Shown in pieces: positions 1 to 6,552 of a stretch of 12,383 bases of DNA. Every line of letters begins with the position of its first letter. Position 1 is the stretch's first letter. The stretch spans positions 1-12,383 of the forward strand of contig JARLHX010000100.1 in NCBI GenBank assembly GCA_031292035.1, read 5' to 3'. The notes beneath the pieces were generated by a model. The model made no database searches and was not told where the DNA came from. It saw nothing but the letters and a program-made list of their open reading frames with translations. A program made the translations under genes and the position numbers. Origin of the DNA: Negativicutes bacterium (lineage in GTDB: Bacteria; Bacillota_C; Negativicutes; Sporomusales_B; JARLHX01).

Positions 1-608
1 GGCAGGAGGTAGTAAAGCAAGATGCTGCCGGCCCGGATAATCCCCCGAAAAAAGTTTTGCCGCCGACGCTTGCCCTGACGCTGCTGGATGAGGACGGCGC
101 GCCGATTGTTGGGGTTGACGTTTCGGCGATGGAAGGTAATGCGTCCGGGAAGGAAAGCGACAGCGCCAGGACAGATCAAAACGGAAAAGCGGTATTCAAG
201 CATCTAAAAAGCGGCACATACTACTTCTTTGCCAATCTAAGGGCCATCCGCAGTCACAGCGGATACGATTTCCCGCTGATTATCAAGGAGATCAAGAGTA
301 CCCGCTCTTACTATATATCTGAGACCAGGAAATTTGATTTGAGTCAAAATGCCGAGTGCACCTATACCATCAAGCGATATGCCTGTATCTGGTTTGAGAC
401 TTTCCTGAATGTTTTTAAATCAGACAAAATTGTTGTTGTAAACAAAAAGATGGGTATCGGACAAAACATTCCGGTGGAAGCCGATTTTATCAAGATCTAT
501 ATGCCGATGCGCAGCCAGTATCAGATAATAACGGTAAAAGACGGCGATTTCGATTCCTGGATCATTGATTTTTATGCCCATGAGGGACTGCGGGTCGAGC
601 TGTTATAA
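1..608 (+). CDS. Exported or surface protein with Cna-B/carboxypeptidase-regulatory-like domain, 5' end outside window
   Basis: The frame is open from the first complete codon at position 3 to the TAA at 606-608, with no ATG/GTG in frame before a TTG at 57, so the gene almost certainly starts left of the window. The visible part has 201 residues. It begins with a proline- and charge-rich linker (PDNPPKKVLPP), then a stretch that looks like a Cna-B or carboxypeptidase-regulatory-like beta-sandwich: LTLLDEDGAPIVGVDV, then a TDQNGKAVFKHLKSGTYYF turn-and-strand pattern typical of such folds. The last roughly 100 residues (from about TYTIKRYACIWFETF to the C-terminus) are strand-rich and match no family I know. 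An AGGAGGT at 4-10 looks like a Shine-Dalgarno site, but the ATG after it (22) is out of frame and closes quickly. The next gene starts 62 bp downstream, so co-transcription is plausible. The function and the true N-terminus (anchor or signal peptide) cannot be seen here. Confidence 0.75.
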   Translation, partial: QEVVKQDAAGPDNPPKKVLPPTLALTLLDEDGAPIVGVDVSAMEGNASGKESDSARTDQNGKAVFKHLKSGTYYFFANLRAIRSHSGYDFPLIIKEIKSTRSYYISETRKFDLSQNAECTYTIKRYACIWFETFLNVFKSDKIVVVNKKMGIGQNIPVEADFIKIYMPMRSQYQIITVKDGDFDSWIIDFYAHEGLRVELL

Positions 609-670
609 CCTTTATTTCTGCCGAGTCGGTCAAGGCCGGGAGGCCACAAAATATCAAGGAGGAATAGCCA

Positions 671-2182
671 ATGAGATTTTCCGGAGCTATGGTAAGAATC
701 GCCCTGTCACTGGTTTTGGCACTTAGCGTTTTTTCAGGCGCGGTAGCGCAGGCGGACGGCCAAGCGCCGACGCCGCCGACGGCAACCTCGGTGGCGCTGA
801 ACACCTATGGCAGCTTGCCGGTGGTGGTGCTGAATCTGACCCAATCGCCAATCAATATGAACCTTTTTACCAATTCGAATTCCAGTAACTACGGGAGCAG
901 TCTTCCGGTAGCGGCGGGTTTGCCGGGAGTTTATTACGCCAACGGCGGCGAGACGACAACGTTATCCAATATCACTACCCCCACGGTCAATCCCGGCGGG
1001 ATGACGAATACGAGCACTTCATCCCTGCACCCGGCAGCCAGCACGAACCCGACGACAAATGCCATCACTTTCAACAACGACTACGGCTGGATGAGCCTGT
1101 TCACCGTTTTCCCCTCCTGGACGCAGGCCGGCACCTACAACTTTGTCCAGTATGTCACCCTGGACAATATAAAGAATCAGGGGGCGGCGGCAGACAGCTA
1201 CGATGTCGTCTCCGGCTATCCTGACGGCAACGGCAAAAACGCCACCCAAAACGGCCACTACACCACCGCCGCCGCGCTCAACGCCGGGCAGGCCACCACC
1301 ACCACCCTGAAGCTGTGGCTGCTCAATTCGGCCAACGGAAGTGTCCAGACCGCCTATAACATCAACATCAACAGCCTGGGCGGAGGAACGTCCGGCAGCG
1401 TTTCCATCGCCAATTCAGGATTTTCGATCCTGAAGGTTTTGCATACCGCGCTCAACGTCGTGACCGATATCGCGACCTGCGCCAGCGGCGACCCGCTGGG
1501 GATCATCGACTTCGTCGCCGGCATACCGGGCACGATTTCGGACATCTGCACCGATATCTCCAACAACAGCAGCAGCACCAACGTCAATATCACCACCAAC
1601 ACCGACTATCCGGCCAAATCCAAGGGCATCAACGTTACCGCCACGGCGGACCCCACCTACTCTTCGCCCCTCACCGCCTACGCCGGTGACAGCCAGTCGC
1701 TGATGTACGAGGTCCAGCCCGCCGCCAACCAGCAGCTGCCCCTCGTCCAGCAGAACGCCGTGTTCGTCACCACCTGGCGCCAGTCGCCCCCGGACAATTA
1801 CGGCATAACCCTGCCCAACGGAGCGGACGCGCTGTTCGTCGTCGTGGTGAATCAGGGCGTTTATGCCGCGACCCAGATGCAGCAGTGTGTCAACAACAGC
1901 GCGCCGGCCCAGATGGCCGGCGGGGCCAGATACCAGCCGACCCAGGCCCAGGCCCAGGACTCGGCCAAACTTCTCCAGATCCTGACCGCAATCTCCCAGA
2001 AGAATCCCCAGGACGCCAAAGCGATCGTCGATCTGTTCGGCATTCATGGAAAGTACGACCAGATCAAAAATAATCCCGCCGAGCTGCAGCAATTGAAAGC
2101 GCAGGCAAAAACCATTCTGGAAAAACACAGCAAAGACCTGCCGGCTGTCGAACAGTACCTGACAAAACTGGCCCAGAAATAA
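671..2182 (+). CDS. Secreted protein of unrecognised family, with helical C-terminal tail
   Basis: This is a 503-residue protein with a strong AAGGAGG site at 656-662 eight bases before the ATG. The N-terminus is a classical Sec signal peptide: basic start, hydrophobic core ALSLVLALSVFSGAVA, likely cut after Ala28 (AQA-D). The mature part is rich in Asn, Thr, Ser and Gly, as in surface beta proteins. Residues about 50-64 (LPVVVLNLTQSPINM) and about 331-395 (ADPTYSSPLTAYAGDSQSL, then WRQSP, then the strand ALFVVVVNQ) recur in the next gene's product. Cysteines 270, 303 and 406 are the only ones. Residues about 430-503 change character to charged, amphipathic helices (SAKLLQILTAISQKNPQDAK and onward), a tail the neighbour lacks. 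The middle of the gene is visibly richer in G/C and C-ending codons than the genes after 6500. It is probably in one transcript with the next gene, 35 bp away. I do not recognise the family. A secreted or surface role is inferred from the signal peptide alone. Confidence 0.85.
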   Translation: MRFSGAMVRIALSLVLALSVFSGAVAQADGQAPTPPTATSVALNTYGSLPVVVLNLTQSPINMNLFTNSNSSNYGSSLPVAAGLPGVYYANGGETTTLSNITTPTVNPGGMTNTSTSSLHPAASTNPTTNAITFNNDYGWMSLFTVFPSWTQAGTYNFVQYVTLDNIKNQGAAADSYDVVSGYPDGNGKNATQNGHYTTAAALNAGQATTTTLKLWLLNSANGSVQTAYNININSLGGGTSGSVSIANSGFSILKVLHTALNVVTDIATCASGDPLGIIDFVAGIPGTISDICTDISNNSSSTNVNITTNTDYPAKSKGINVTATADPTYSSPLTAYAGDSQSLMYEVQPAANQQLPLVQQNAVFVTTWRQSPPDNYGITLPNGADALFVVVVNQGVYAATQMQQCVNNSAPAQMAGGARYQPTQAQAQDSAKLLQILTAISQKNPQDAKAIVDLFGIHGKYDQIKNNPAELQQLKAQAKTILEKHSKDLPAVEQYLTKLAQK

Positions 2183-2217
2183 TCGCGGAAAATAATTGAT
2201 AAAGCGAGGAAACGCCG

Positions 2218-3162
2218 ATGTCGAAAAGAAAGATTCTGCTTTGTTCGCTGGCGCTGCTGCTGACGGTATTCAGCAGCGTGGCTTCCGCCACCGCTCCCTA
2301 TGCCAGCATAATCGCCTATAACGAAATGGCTCCGGGCTGGGGGGTGTCATCAAGTAATCCGGAAGTCTCTCCCCTGGGAGTACTGGATATCATCAACATG
2401 ACTCCCTGGGATATATCCATCGGCCCGGGCCAGAATCAGCCCATGCTTCCCGGGCTGACCACCGGCCAATCCTTCAACGGGTTCTGGCTGGCCGGTTTCC
2501 ACAAGCCAACCGCTTCTGCCAACAATTTTGGCAACAGCTTCGCCTTTCATTCCTATCAGGTGGCGCTGAATAATCTGAACAACGCCTGGGCGCTGAAAAA
2601 CGAGGTTTCCAACGTTTATGGACAGCCGCTGTGGTGGGATTCTGTGCCGCTGGTGTTCAACAGCAATACCTTTGCCCAGGGCGGGAACACGGTTGCTCTG
2701 AATTTTATCGTTACTTCCAGCGCGGGGTTTGATGTAAATTACAATAGTGCGACAGCCAATTTTCCGGCGACCGCCCTCAGCTTCGGCGACGGCACCAACA
2801 GCTACGGTTTTGAGACCAACGACACCATGATCTACTTCAGCAACTGGAAAAACACCACCCATTTCCTGACGGTTCAGGGGACCGGGTCAAATGAAAACAA
2901 TTGGAAGCCAATCGTCGCGAACCTGGGCGGGATCAACACCAACAGTGGCGGCTACGGTTTTGGATCGGCGCCAAGCACCCCGGTGAAGGCTCCCAAATAC
3001 CTCAATGTTTCCGGTATGGCTTATCCCAATTTTTCGGCTGTGGCCGGCGATAACCAGGGGCTTGATCTGGTTGTCATCATCCAGTCCCCCGGTTATGGCG
3101 ATATGCAGCTCATCTTTCTGGCGGTGCCGGGCAGCAATGACGGTTTCCTGAAAGGGCTGTAA
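2218..3162 (+). CDS. Secreted protein of unrecognised family, divergent paralogue of the preceding gene
   Basis: This is a 314-residue protein with GAGGA at 2206-2210 as ribosome site. The signal peptide has core ILLCSLALLLTVFSSVASA and likely cleavage after Ala24 (ASA-T). The mature protein is aromatic- and Asn-rich and probably all-beta. Three regions parallel the product of 671-2182 in the same order: VLDIINMTPWDISI (residues 55-68) against VVVLNLTQSPINM; YLNVSGMAYPNFSAVAGDNQ (261-280) against NVTATADPTYSSPLTAYAGD; and IIQSPGYGDMQLIFLAV against WRQSP...ALFVVVVNQ. It lacks that protein's helical C-terminal tail and has no cysteine after the signal peptide. The NMT/NLT strand next to a conserved AGD-Q-L strand suggests a sandwich with N- and C-terminal strands close together, but this is inference. 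The first gene of the set may belong to the same unit. No enzyme motif was seen and the function is unknown. Confidence 0.85.
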   Translation: MSKRKILLCSLALLLTVFSSVASATAPYASIIAYNEMAPGWGVSSSNPEVSPLGVLDIINMTPWDISIGPGQNQPMLPGLTTGQSFNGFWLAGFHKPTASANNFGNSFAFHSYQVALNNLNNAWALKNEVSNVYGQPLWWDSVPLVFNSNTFAQGGNTVALNFIVTSSAGFDVNYNSATANFPATALSFGDGTNSYGFETNDTMIYFSNWKNTTHFLTVQGTGSNENNWKPIVANLGGINTNSGGYGFGSAPSTPVKAPKYLNVSGMAYPNFSAVAGDNQGLDLVVIIQSPGYGDMQLIFLAVPGSNDGFLKGL

Positions 3163-3197
3163 CCGCAGCCGGAAAAGTCCATGTGTTCTTTAAATAC

Positions 3198-3232
3198 AGC
3201 GTTCCTCCCGCTAAAGGAGCGGGAGGAACGCT
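3198..3232 (+). promoter_or_regulatory. Perfect 15-bp inverted repeat covering the first ribosome binding site of the cyclase gene
   Basis: AGCGTTCCTCCCGCT (3198-3212) pairs without mismatch to AGCGGGAGGAACGCT (3218-3232) around a 5-base loop. The right arm holds GGAGG at 3222-3226, six bases before an ATG at 3233. The left arm holds the matching CCTCC. Folded in RNA, this would bury the ribosome site. No T-tract follows, so a simple Rho-independent terminator for the upstream operon is less convincing, though a dual role is possible. Confidence 0.6.
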
Positions 3233-4417
3233 ATGGGGTTGGTGCGGAATTTTGGAGGGAATATGTCGGAGAATGCGCTGCTTCTATTCAATATAAGCCG
3301 GACGGTCTTTTTGCTGTCGAATATTTTACTTACTTATTCCGTCCTGACCCCGAGGCGTCCTTGGCGGTTTCAACTGGTTGCCTTTGCCGGCACCTGGATT
3401 ACCCAGTACCTTTTGCGCGATCTTTTGACCCCGAGTGGGCTTGACCCTTTCTTGATCGGATACATGATGACCATATTGTATCTGGTCCCCATTGCGCTTG
3501 TTTTTAAGGAAACCATGCACGCCAAATTTTTTGTTCTGTTTATGGTTACGTCCTTATCCCAGTTTAATTTCCTTATTGCTTTGCTTTTAGAGCTACTGGT
3601 ATTTAACCATATGGTCGGCGGTTTGATCCTGGCGGGCCAGTTGCTGGAACTGGCATCCATATTGTTAATAAGAAGGTATGTCACGCCTCATATAAAAAAC
3701 ATTCTCGAAATTCTCAATCACCAAAACCCCATTTTGACAGCATTCCCTTTTTTGTCCTTCGTGTTATTGGCTTTCTACGGGGTAGAGAAAAGGACTTATC
3801 TGTTGCCTGATTTTATTCCCTTGGTGATGGCTGCCATAATCATTTTTATTTCCTATTATTTAATCGCTGTAGCTATCGACCGGAGTAAACGCCAGCAGCA
3901 ACTGGAACTGGTCGCAAGAACGGATGGCCTGACAGGTCTCTATAACCGGCGGTATATGGAAGAGATAATTCAGACCGAGTATGAACGGTACCAAGGATCC
4001 GGTACGGAGTTTGCATTGATCATTGCCGACATCGATGTATTCAAAGAGATCAATGACATGTACGGGCATGCCTGTGGCGACTGTTTGCTGAAATCAGTTT
4101 CGGATGATCTCAGGAACTCTGTCAGGAAGAATGACACGGTTGTCCGCTGGGGAGGCGATGAATTCTTGCTTCTGCTGCCGGCGACAGATGAAGAAGCTGC
4201 GGCCGGGCTGGCCGAGCGGATCAGAGAAACGGTGGAGAAACGCCGGTACGTTTACGAAAACAATGCTTTAGCGATGACCTTGACCCTCGGCGTCTATGTC
4301 ATCGGGAGTGGCGATACCGTCGACAGTATGATCCAGAAGGCGGATATTGGCATGTACCAGGGCAAACGGGCAGGCCGAAATCGCGTCATGCTCGCGGATC
4401 GGTCAACATCCGGATAG
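3233..4417 (+). CDS. Membrane diguanylate cyclase (GGDEF domain)
   Basis: It makes the second messenger cyclic di-GMP from two GTP at the inner membrane. The 394-residue product has an N-terminal membrane half (about six hydrophobic segments between residues 15 and 215, ending IIIFISYYLIAVAI). A short basic and glutamine-rich linker follows, then a full GGDEF domain: it opens with DGLTGLYNRR (231-240), includes the metal-binding ADIDVFKEIND, and has an intact GGDEF active site at 307-311. RKND lies five residues before GGDEF and fits the RxxD inhibitory site, so product inhibition is expected from family knowledge. No EAL domain was seen. Two starts are possible: ATG 3233 (GGAGG at 3222-3226, ideal spacing, but inside a hairpin) and in-frame ATG 3263 (GGAGGG at 3254-3259, open but closely spaced), which would give 384 residues. 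The membrane half resembles no named sensor that I can fix. A small membrane-protein gene follows after 73 bp. Confidence 0.93.
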   Translation: MGLVRNFGGNMSENALLLFNISRTVFLLSNILLTYSVLTPRRPWRFQLVAFAGTWITQYLLRDLLTPSGLDPFLIGYMMTILYLVPIALVFKETMHAKFFVLFMVTSLSQFNFLIALLLELLVFNHMVGGLILAGQLLELASILLIRRYVTPHIKNILEILNHQNPILTAFPFLSFVLLAFYGVEKRTYLLPDFIPLVMAAIIIFISYYLIAVAIDRSKRQQQLELVARTDGLTGLYNRRYMEEIIQTEYERYQGSGTEFALIIADIDVFKEINDMYGHACGDCLLKSVSDDLRNSVRKNDTVVRWGGDEFLLLLPATDEEAAAGLAERIRETVEKRRYVYENNALAMTLTLGVYVIGSGDTVDSMIQKADIGMYQGKRAGRNRVMLADRSTSG

Positions 4418-4490
4418 GGGTAAATGCACCAACTGACACTATAAACTGGCGACGGTGACCGCTGCTTCCGGCGAAGCTAAAGGAGCAAGT

Positions 4491-5033
4491 ATGCAACATA
4501 CAGTGGCAATCATCATCATAGTTGTACTGGTGTTATTTAAAATTTATCGGCATGCCCGAACGGAAATCGGGTTTCAAAAATTCGCGAAACGGCGCGCGCT
4601 TACAAAAATTGCGCTGATGGTCATCGCCGGGGTTGTTTTGCTGATCACGGGAGCCTCAAATCCGATGAGGTATATTTTTGATGTCATCGGCATCTTGTTG
4701 GGGAGTATGATCGCCTGCCACTCGATTCGTACTTCGATGTTTGAGTGGCGTAACAATGCCTGGTTCTATCGCCAAAATCGATGGATTGGCAAGTGCATCT
4801 TCGTACTGCTGGCAGGCCGCATCGTCCACAAAGGCTATGCTGATATTGTTGCCCTGGTTGGGACGGTTGCCAATGCGCAAGCTGCACGACATATAGAGTT
4901 AGCCAATTACACTCGCGACCCGGCCGTGACGGGTATTATGTTTATGTTGATTGCTTACTACCTTGTTTACTACGCACTGCTTTTACGAAAAGAGCAGTGT
5001 ACGAAGCTTGATGAACCAGGAACTGCGGGGTAA
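4491..5033 (+). CDS. Small integral membrane protein, CcdC/DUF1453-like
   Basis: The ATG at 4491 is chosen because AAGGAG lies at 4480-4485. An upstream in-frame GTG (4455) has no such site. The 180-residue product has about five membrane segments (residues about 4-18, 36-55, 61-79, 98-112, 137-156). Between segments three and four is a polar stretch with the pattern SIRTSMFEWRNNAWFYRQNR followed by WIG. The layout of a basic loop, then a Trp/Tyr-Arg pattern, then a helix with an LAGRI end resembles the DUF1453 family, which includes Bacillus CcdC. That match is from memory and moderate. The family's biochemical role is poorly defined even where it is named for cytochrome c maturation, and no cytochrome genes lie here. 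It follows the cyclase gene by 73 bp and may be co-transcribed with it. Confidence 0.75.
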   Translation: MQHTVAIIIIVVLVLFKIYRHARTEIGFQKFAKRRALTKIALMVIAGVVLLITGASNPMRYIFDVIGILLGSMIACHSIRTSMFEWRNNAWFYRQNRWIGKCIFVLLAGRIVHKGYADIVALVGTVANAQAARHIELANYTRDPAVTGIMFMLIAYYLVYYALLLRKEQCTKLDEPGTAG

Positions 5034-5120
5034 TTGAAGCCGCTACGGTATCGACCGATGTCCGGCAAAAACAGGACATGTTTTTCGAAGAGCCATGATA
5101 GTGACTGTTGTTACGCAGGC

Positions 5121-5149
5121 TTGTCTCCAGGTGGATTTGCAATTATAGT
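5121..5149 (+). promoter_or_regulatory. Candidate sigma-A promoter for the phosphoesterase gene
   Basis: TTGTCT (5121-5126) and TATAGT (5144-5149) are separated by exactly 17 bases. They match the -35 and -10 consensus at 4/6 and 5/6 positions. Transcription would start near 5156, about 60 bases before the ATG at 5214. The site lies in the 180-bp gap after the preceding gene, which otherwise shows nothing I can name. Confidence 0.4.
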
Positions 5150-5213
5150 GAAGGTAAAGGTTTGGCGATTTCGAGGACAACATAGTAGCAAAGATAGGGG
5201 ATGAAAAGTTATT

Positions 5214-6308
5214 ATGGTTAACAATCAATCGTTATGGGAATTGTTACAGCAGCGGAATTTGCCGCGGCGCCGATTTCTCAAATCCTGCGTGGCCCTGACC
5301 GGGTTATTGGGGTTAGCGCCGGCGATGCTGACGAAGACAATCGCGCAGGCGGAAATGCGGCCCGGTCCGGAAAGTGCGTTGCCCTGGACATTTGCCATGA
5401 TCAGTGATACCCATGACAGCGACATGGTAAGCACCAAGACCGGGGTTACCGCTTATCTCACTCCCATCATTAACTATATTGTCGACGAACATCCTGATTT
5501 TGTTTTACAAACAGGAGATTTGATTACCGGAGCACAAACCTTGATAACTTCGCCGGCATTTAAAAAATATGACATGCAATATGCTACTTATAAGCAAGTG
5601 ACGGCTCCCCTGGTCCAAGCAAAGATTCCGTTATTCGTTGTTCGCGGCAACCATGATTACGGTCTGCATAATGAAGATTCAGCGCTGGCAAAAGCATATA
5701 TGGCGAATATAGCCGGCACTATGCCGCAGAACGGCCCTCCGGCTGCCAAAGGATTATCCTACAGTTTCGTACACAAGAAAATAAAATTCATTATGATCGA
5801 CCAATACGTAAACACTTCCGGCGGAATTGTCACGCTGCCGTTGGATTGGCTAAAGAACGAACTGGAAAACAGCCAGGGAGCGGAACATATCTTTGTCATG
5901 GGTCATAGTCCGGCCTATACCCCCGATACCACAGCGAGCAGCAAGGTGGCACAATTTAATTTGTTTGATCAGTCTACCCTCCGTGATCAATTTTGGCAAC
6001 TGCTGACTGATCATCATGTGACCGCTTATGTTTCCGGCCACGAGCATCTGTATTTTCGGGGCCAGGTAAGCGGCGTACCGCAAATTGTTATCGGTGACTT
6101 AGGGATCATCGCCAGTTATAACCCCGCCACCGTGGACAGCCGGATGACCGGCGTGTTTCCGACGGCTCCTGTACCCAAGTCGGAGGGCCGGCCCGGGTAT
6201 AGCATTTTCACGGTAGATGACAGTAAGAATTCAATCACAGTCACGGAGTACTGGTTAGATCAAAATAACAATAAATATATATATGATACGTATTCTCTGA
6301 TGTCATAG
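5214..6308 (+). CDS. Tat-exported calcineurin-like metallophosphoesterase
   Basis: This is a 364-residue phosphoesterase. The N-terminus carries a twin-arginine motif, RRRFLK at 18-23, then a hydrophobic stretch and a likely cut after Ala46 (AQA-E). The protein should therefore fold and load its metals in the cytoplasm and act outside the inner membrane. The full calcineurin-like set of metal and active-site motifs is present: SDTHD (Asp65, His67), TGD (Asp102), GNHD (Asn146-His147), GHS (His231) and GHEH (His276, His278). A two-metal phosphoesterase fold is therefore well supported, but the substrate (nucleotide, phospholipid head group or other phosphoester) cannot be read from sequence. 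The ATG is bounded by an in-frame TGA at 5202-5204. The nearest ribosome-site candidate, AGGGG at 5196-5200, is 13 bases away, which is longer than usual. A promoter candidate upstream and a hairpin downstream suggest a single-gene transcript. Confidence 0.92.
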   Translation: MVNNQSLWELLQQRNLPRRRFLKSCVALTGLLGLAPAMLTKTIAQAEMRPGPESALPWTFAMISDTHDSDMVSTKTGVTAYLTPIINYIVDEHPDFVLQTGDLITGAQTLITSPAFKKYDMQYATYKQVTAPLVQAKIPLFVVRGNHDYGLHNEDSALAKAYMANIAGTMPQNGPPAAKGLSYSFVHKKIKFIMIDQYVNTSGGIVTLPLDWLKNELENSQGAEHIFVMGHSPAYTPDTTASSKVAQFNLFDQSTLRDQFWQLLTDHHVTAYVSGHEHLYFRGQVSGVPQIVIGDLGIIASYNPATVDSRMTGVFPTAPVPKSEGRPGYSIFTVDDSKNSITVTEYWLDQNNNKYIYDTYSLMS

Positions 6309-6369
6309 ATACCGGTTTGGTACGGAAATGTCAGAAGAAGTATGGTGGAAAAAGGCTTGCATAAGGGGT

Positions 6370-6400
6370 GTGCCCTGTTGTCGGATTGACAGCAGGGCAC
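6370..6400 (+). terminator. Probable Rho-independent terminator of the phosphoesterase gene
   Basis: GTGCCCTGTTGTC (6370-6382) pairs with GACAGCAGGGCAC (6388-6400) with one G-U pair and a 5-base loop. TTT follows directly and a further TTTT lies about 12 bases on, so the T-tract is present but broken. It lies 62 bases after the stop codon of the phosphoesterase gene. Confidence 0.65.
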
Positions 6401-6552
6401 TTTGCATATCTACTTTTGAGGATCTATCACAAAGGTTTTTGGAAAGTGTTGTTGAATGCTATAGGAAAATCCGCTAAACTGACACAGACGACTAAAGTTG
6501 CCCTGAAAGAAGAAAAAACAGTCAAAATAATCAGACTCTGGATAGGTGAAAA

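Noticed and set aside
1..75. AGGAGGT at 4-10 with ATG at 22 as a gene start
   Set aside because: The ATG is in another frame and stops after 18 codons; the real frame is already open at the window edge.
1415..2128. Long minus-strand open frame (237 residues) opposite the first secreted protein
   Set aside because: It is antisense to a gene with signal peptide and strong ribosome site. Its product is a Gly/Val/Arg/Asp-rich mirror of C-ending codons, as expected in G/C-rich coding DNA, and has no signal or domain.
2350..2862. Minus-strand open frame (170 residues) opposite the second secreted protein
   Set aside because: A shadow of the plus-strand gene, with no domain recognised.
3181..3444. 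Plus-strand frame overlapping the hairpin and the start of the cyclase
   Set aside because: It runs through the inverted repeat and out of frame inside the cyclase membrane region, with no ribosome site.
5034..5213. Possible c-di-GMP riboswitch near the cyclase operon
   Set aside because: I found none of the conserved core segments of class I, such as the GCAAA-type joints with paired flanks, in the gaps at 4418-4490, 5034-5213 or 6309-6552.
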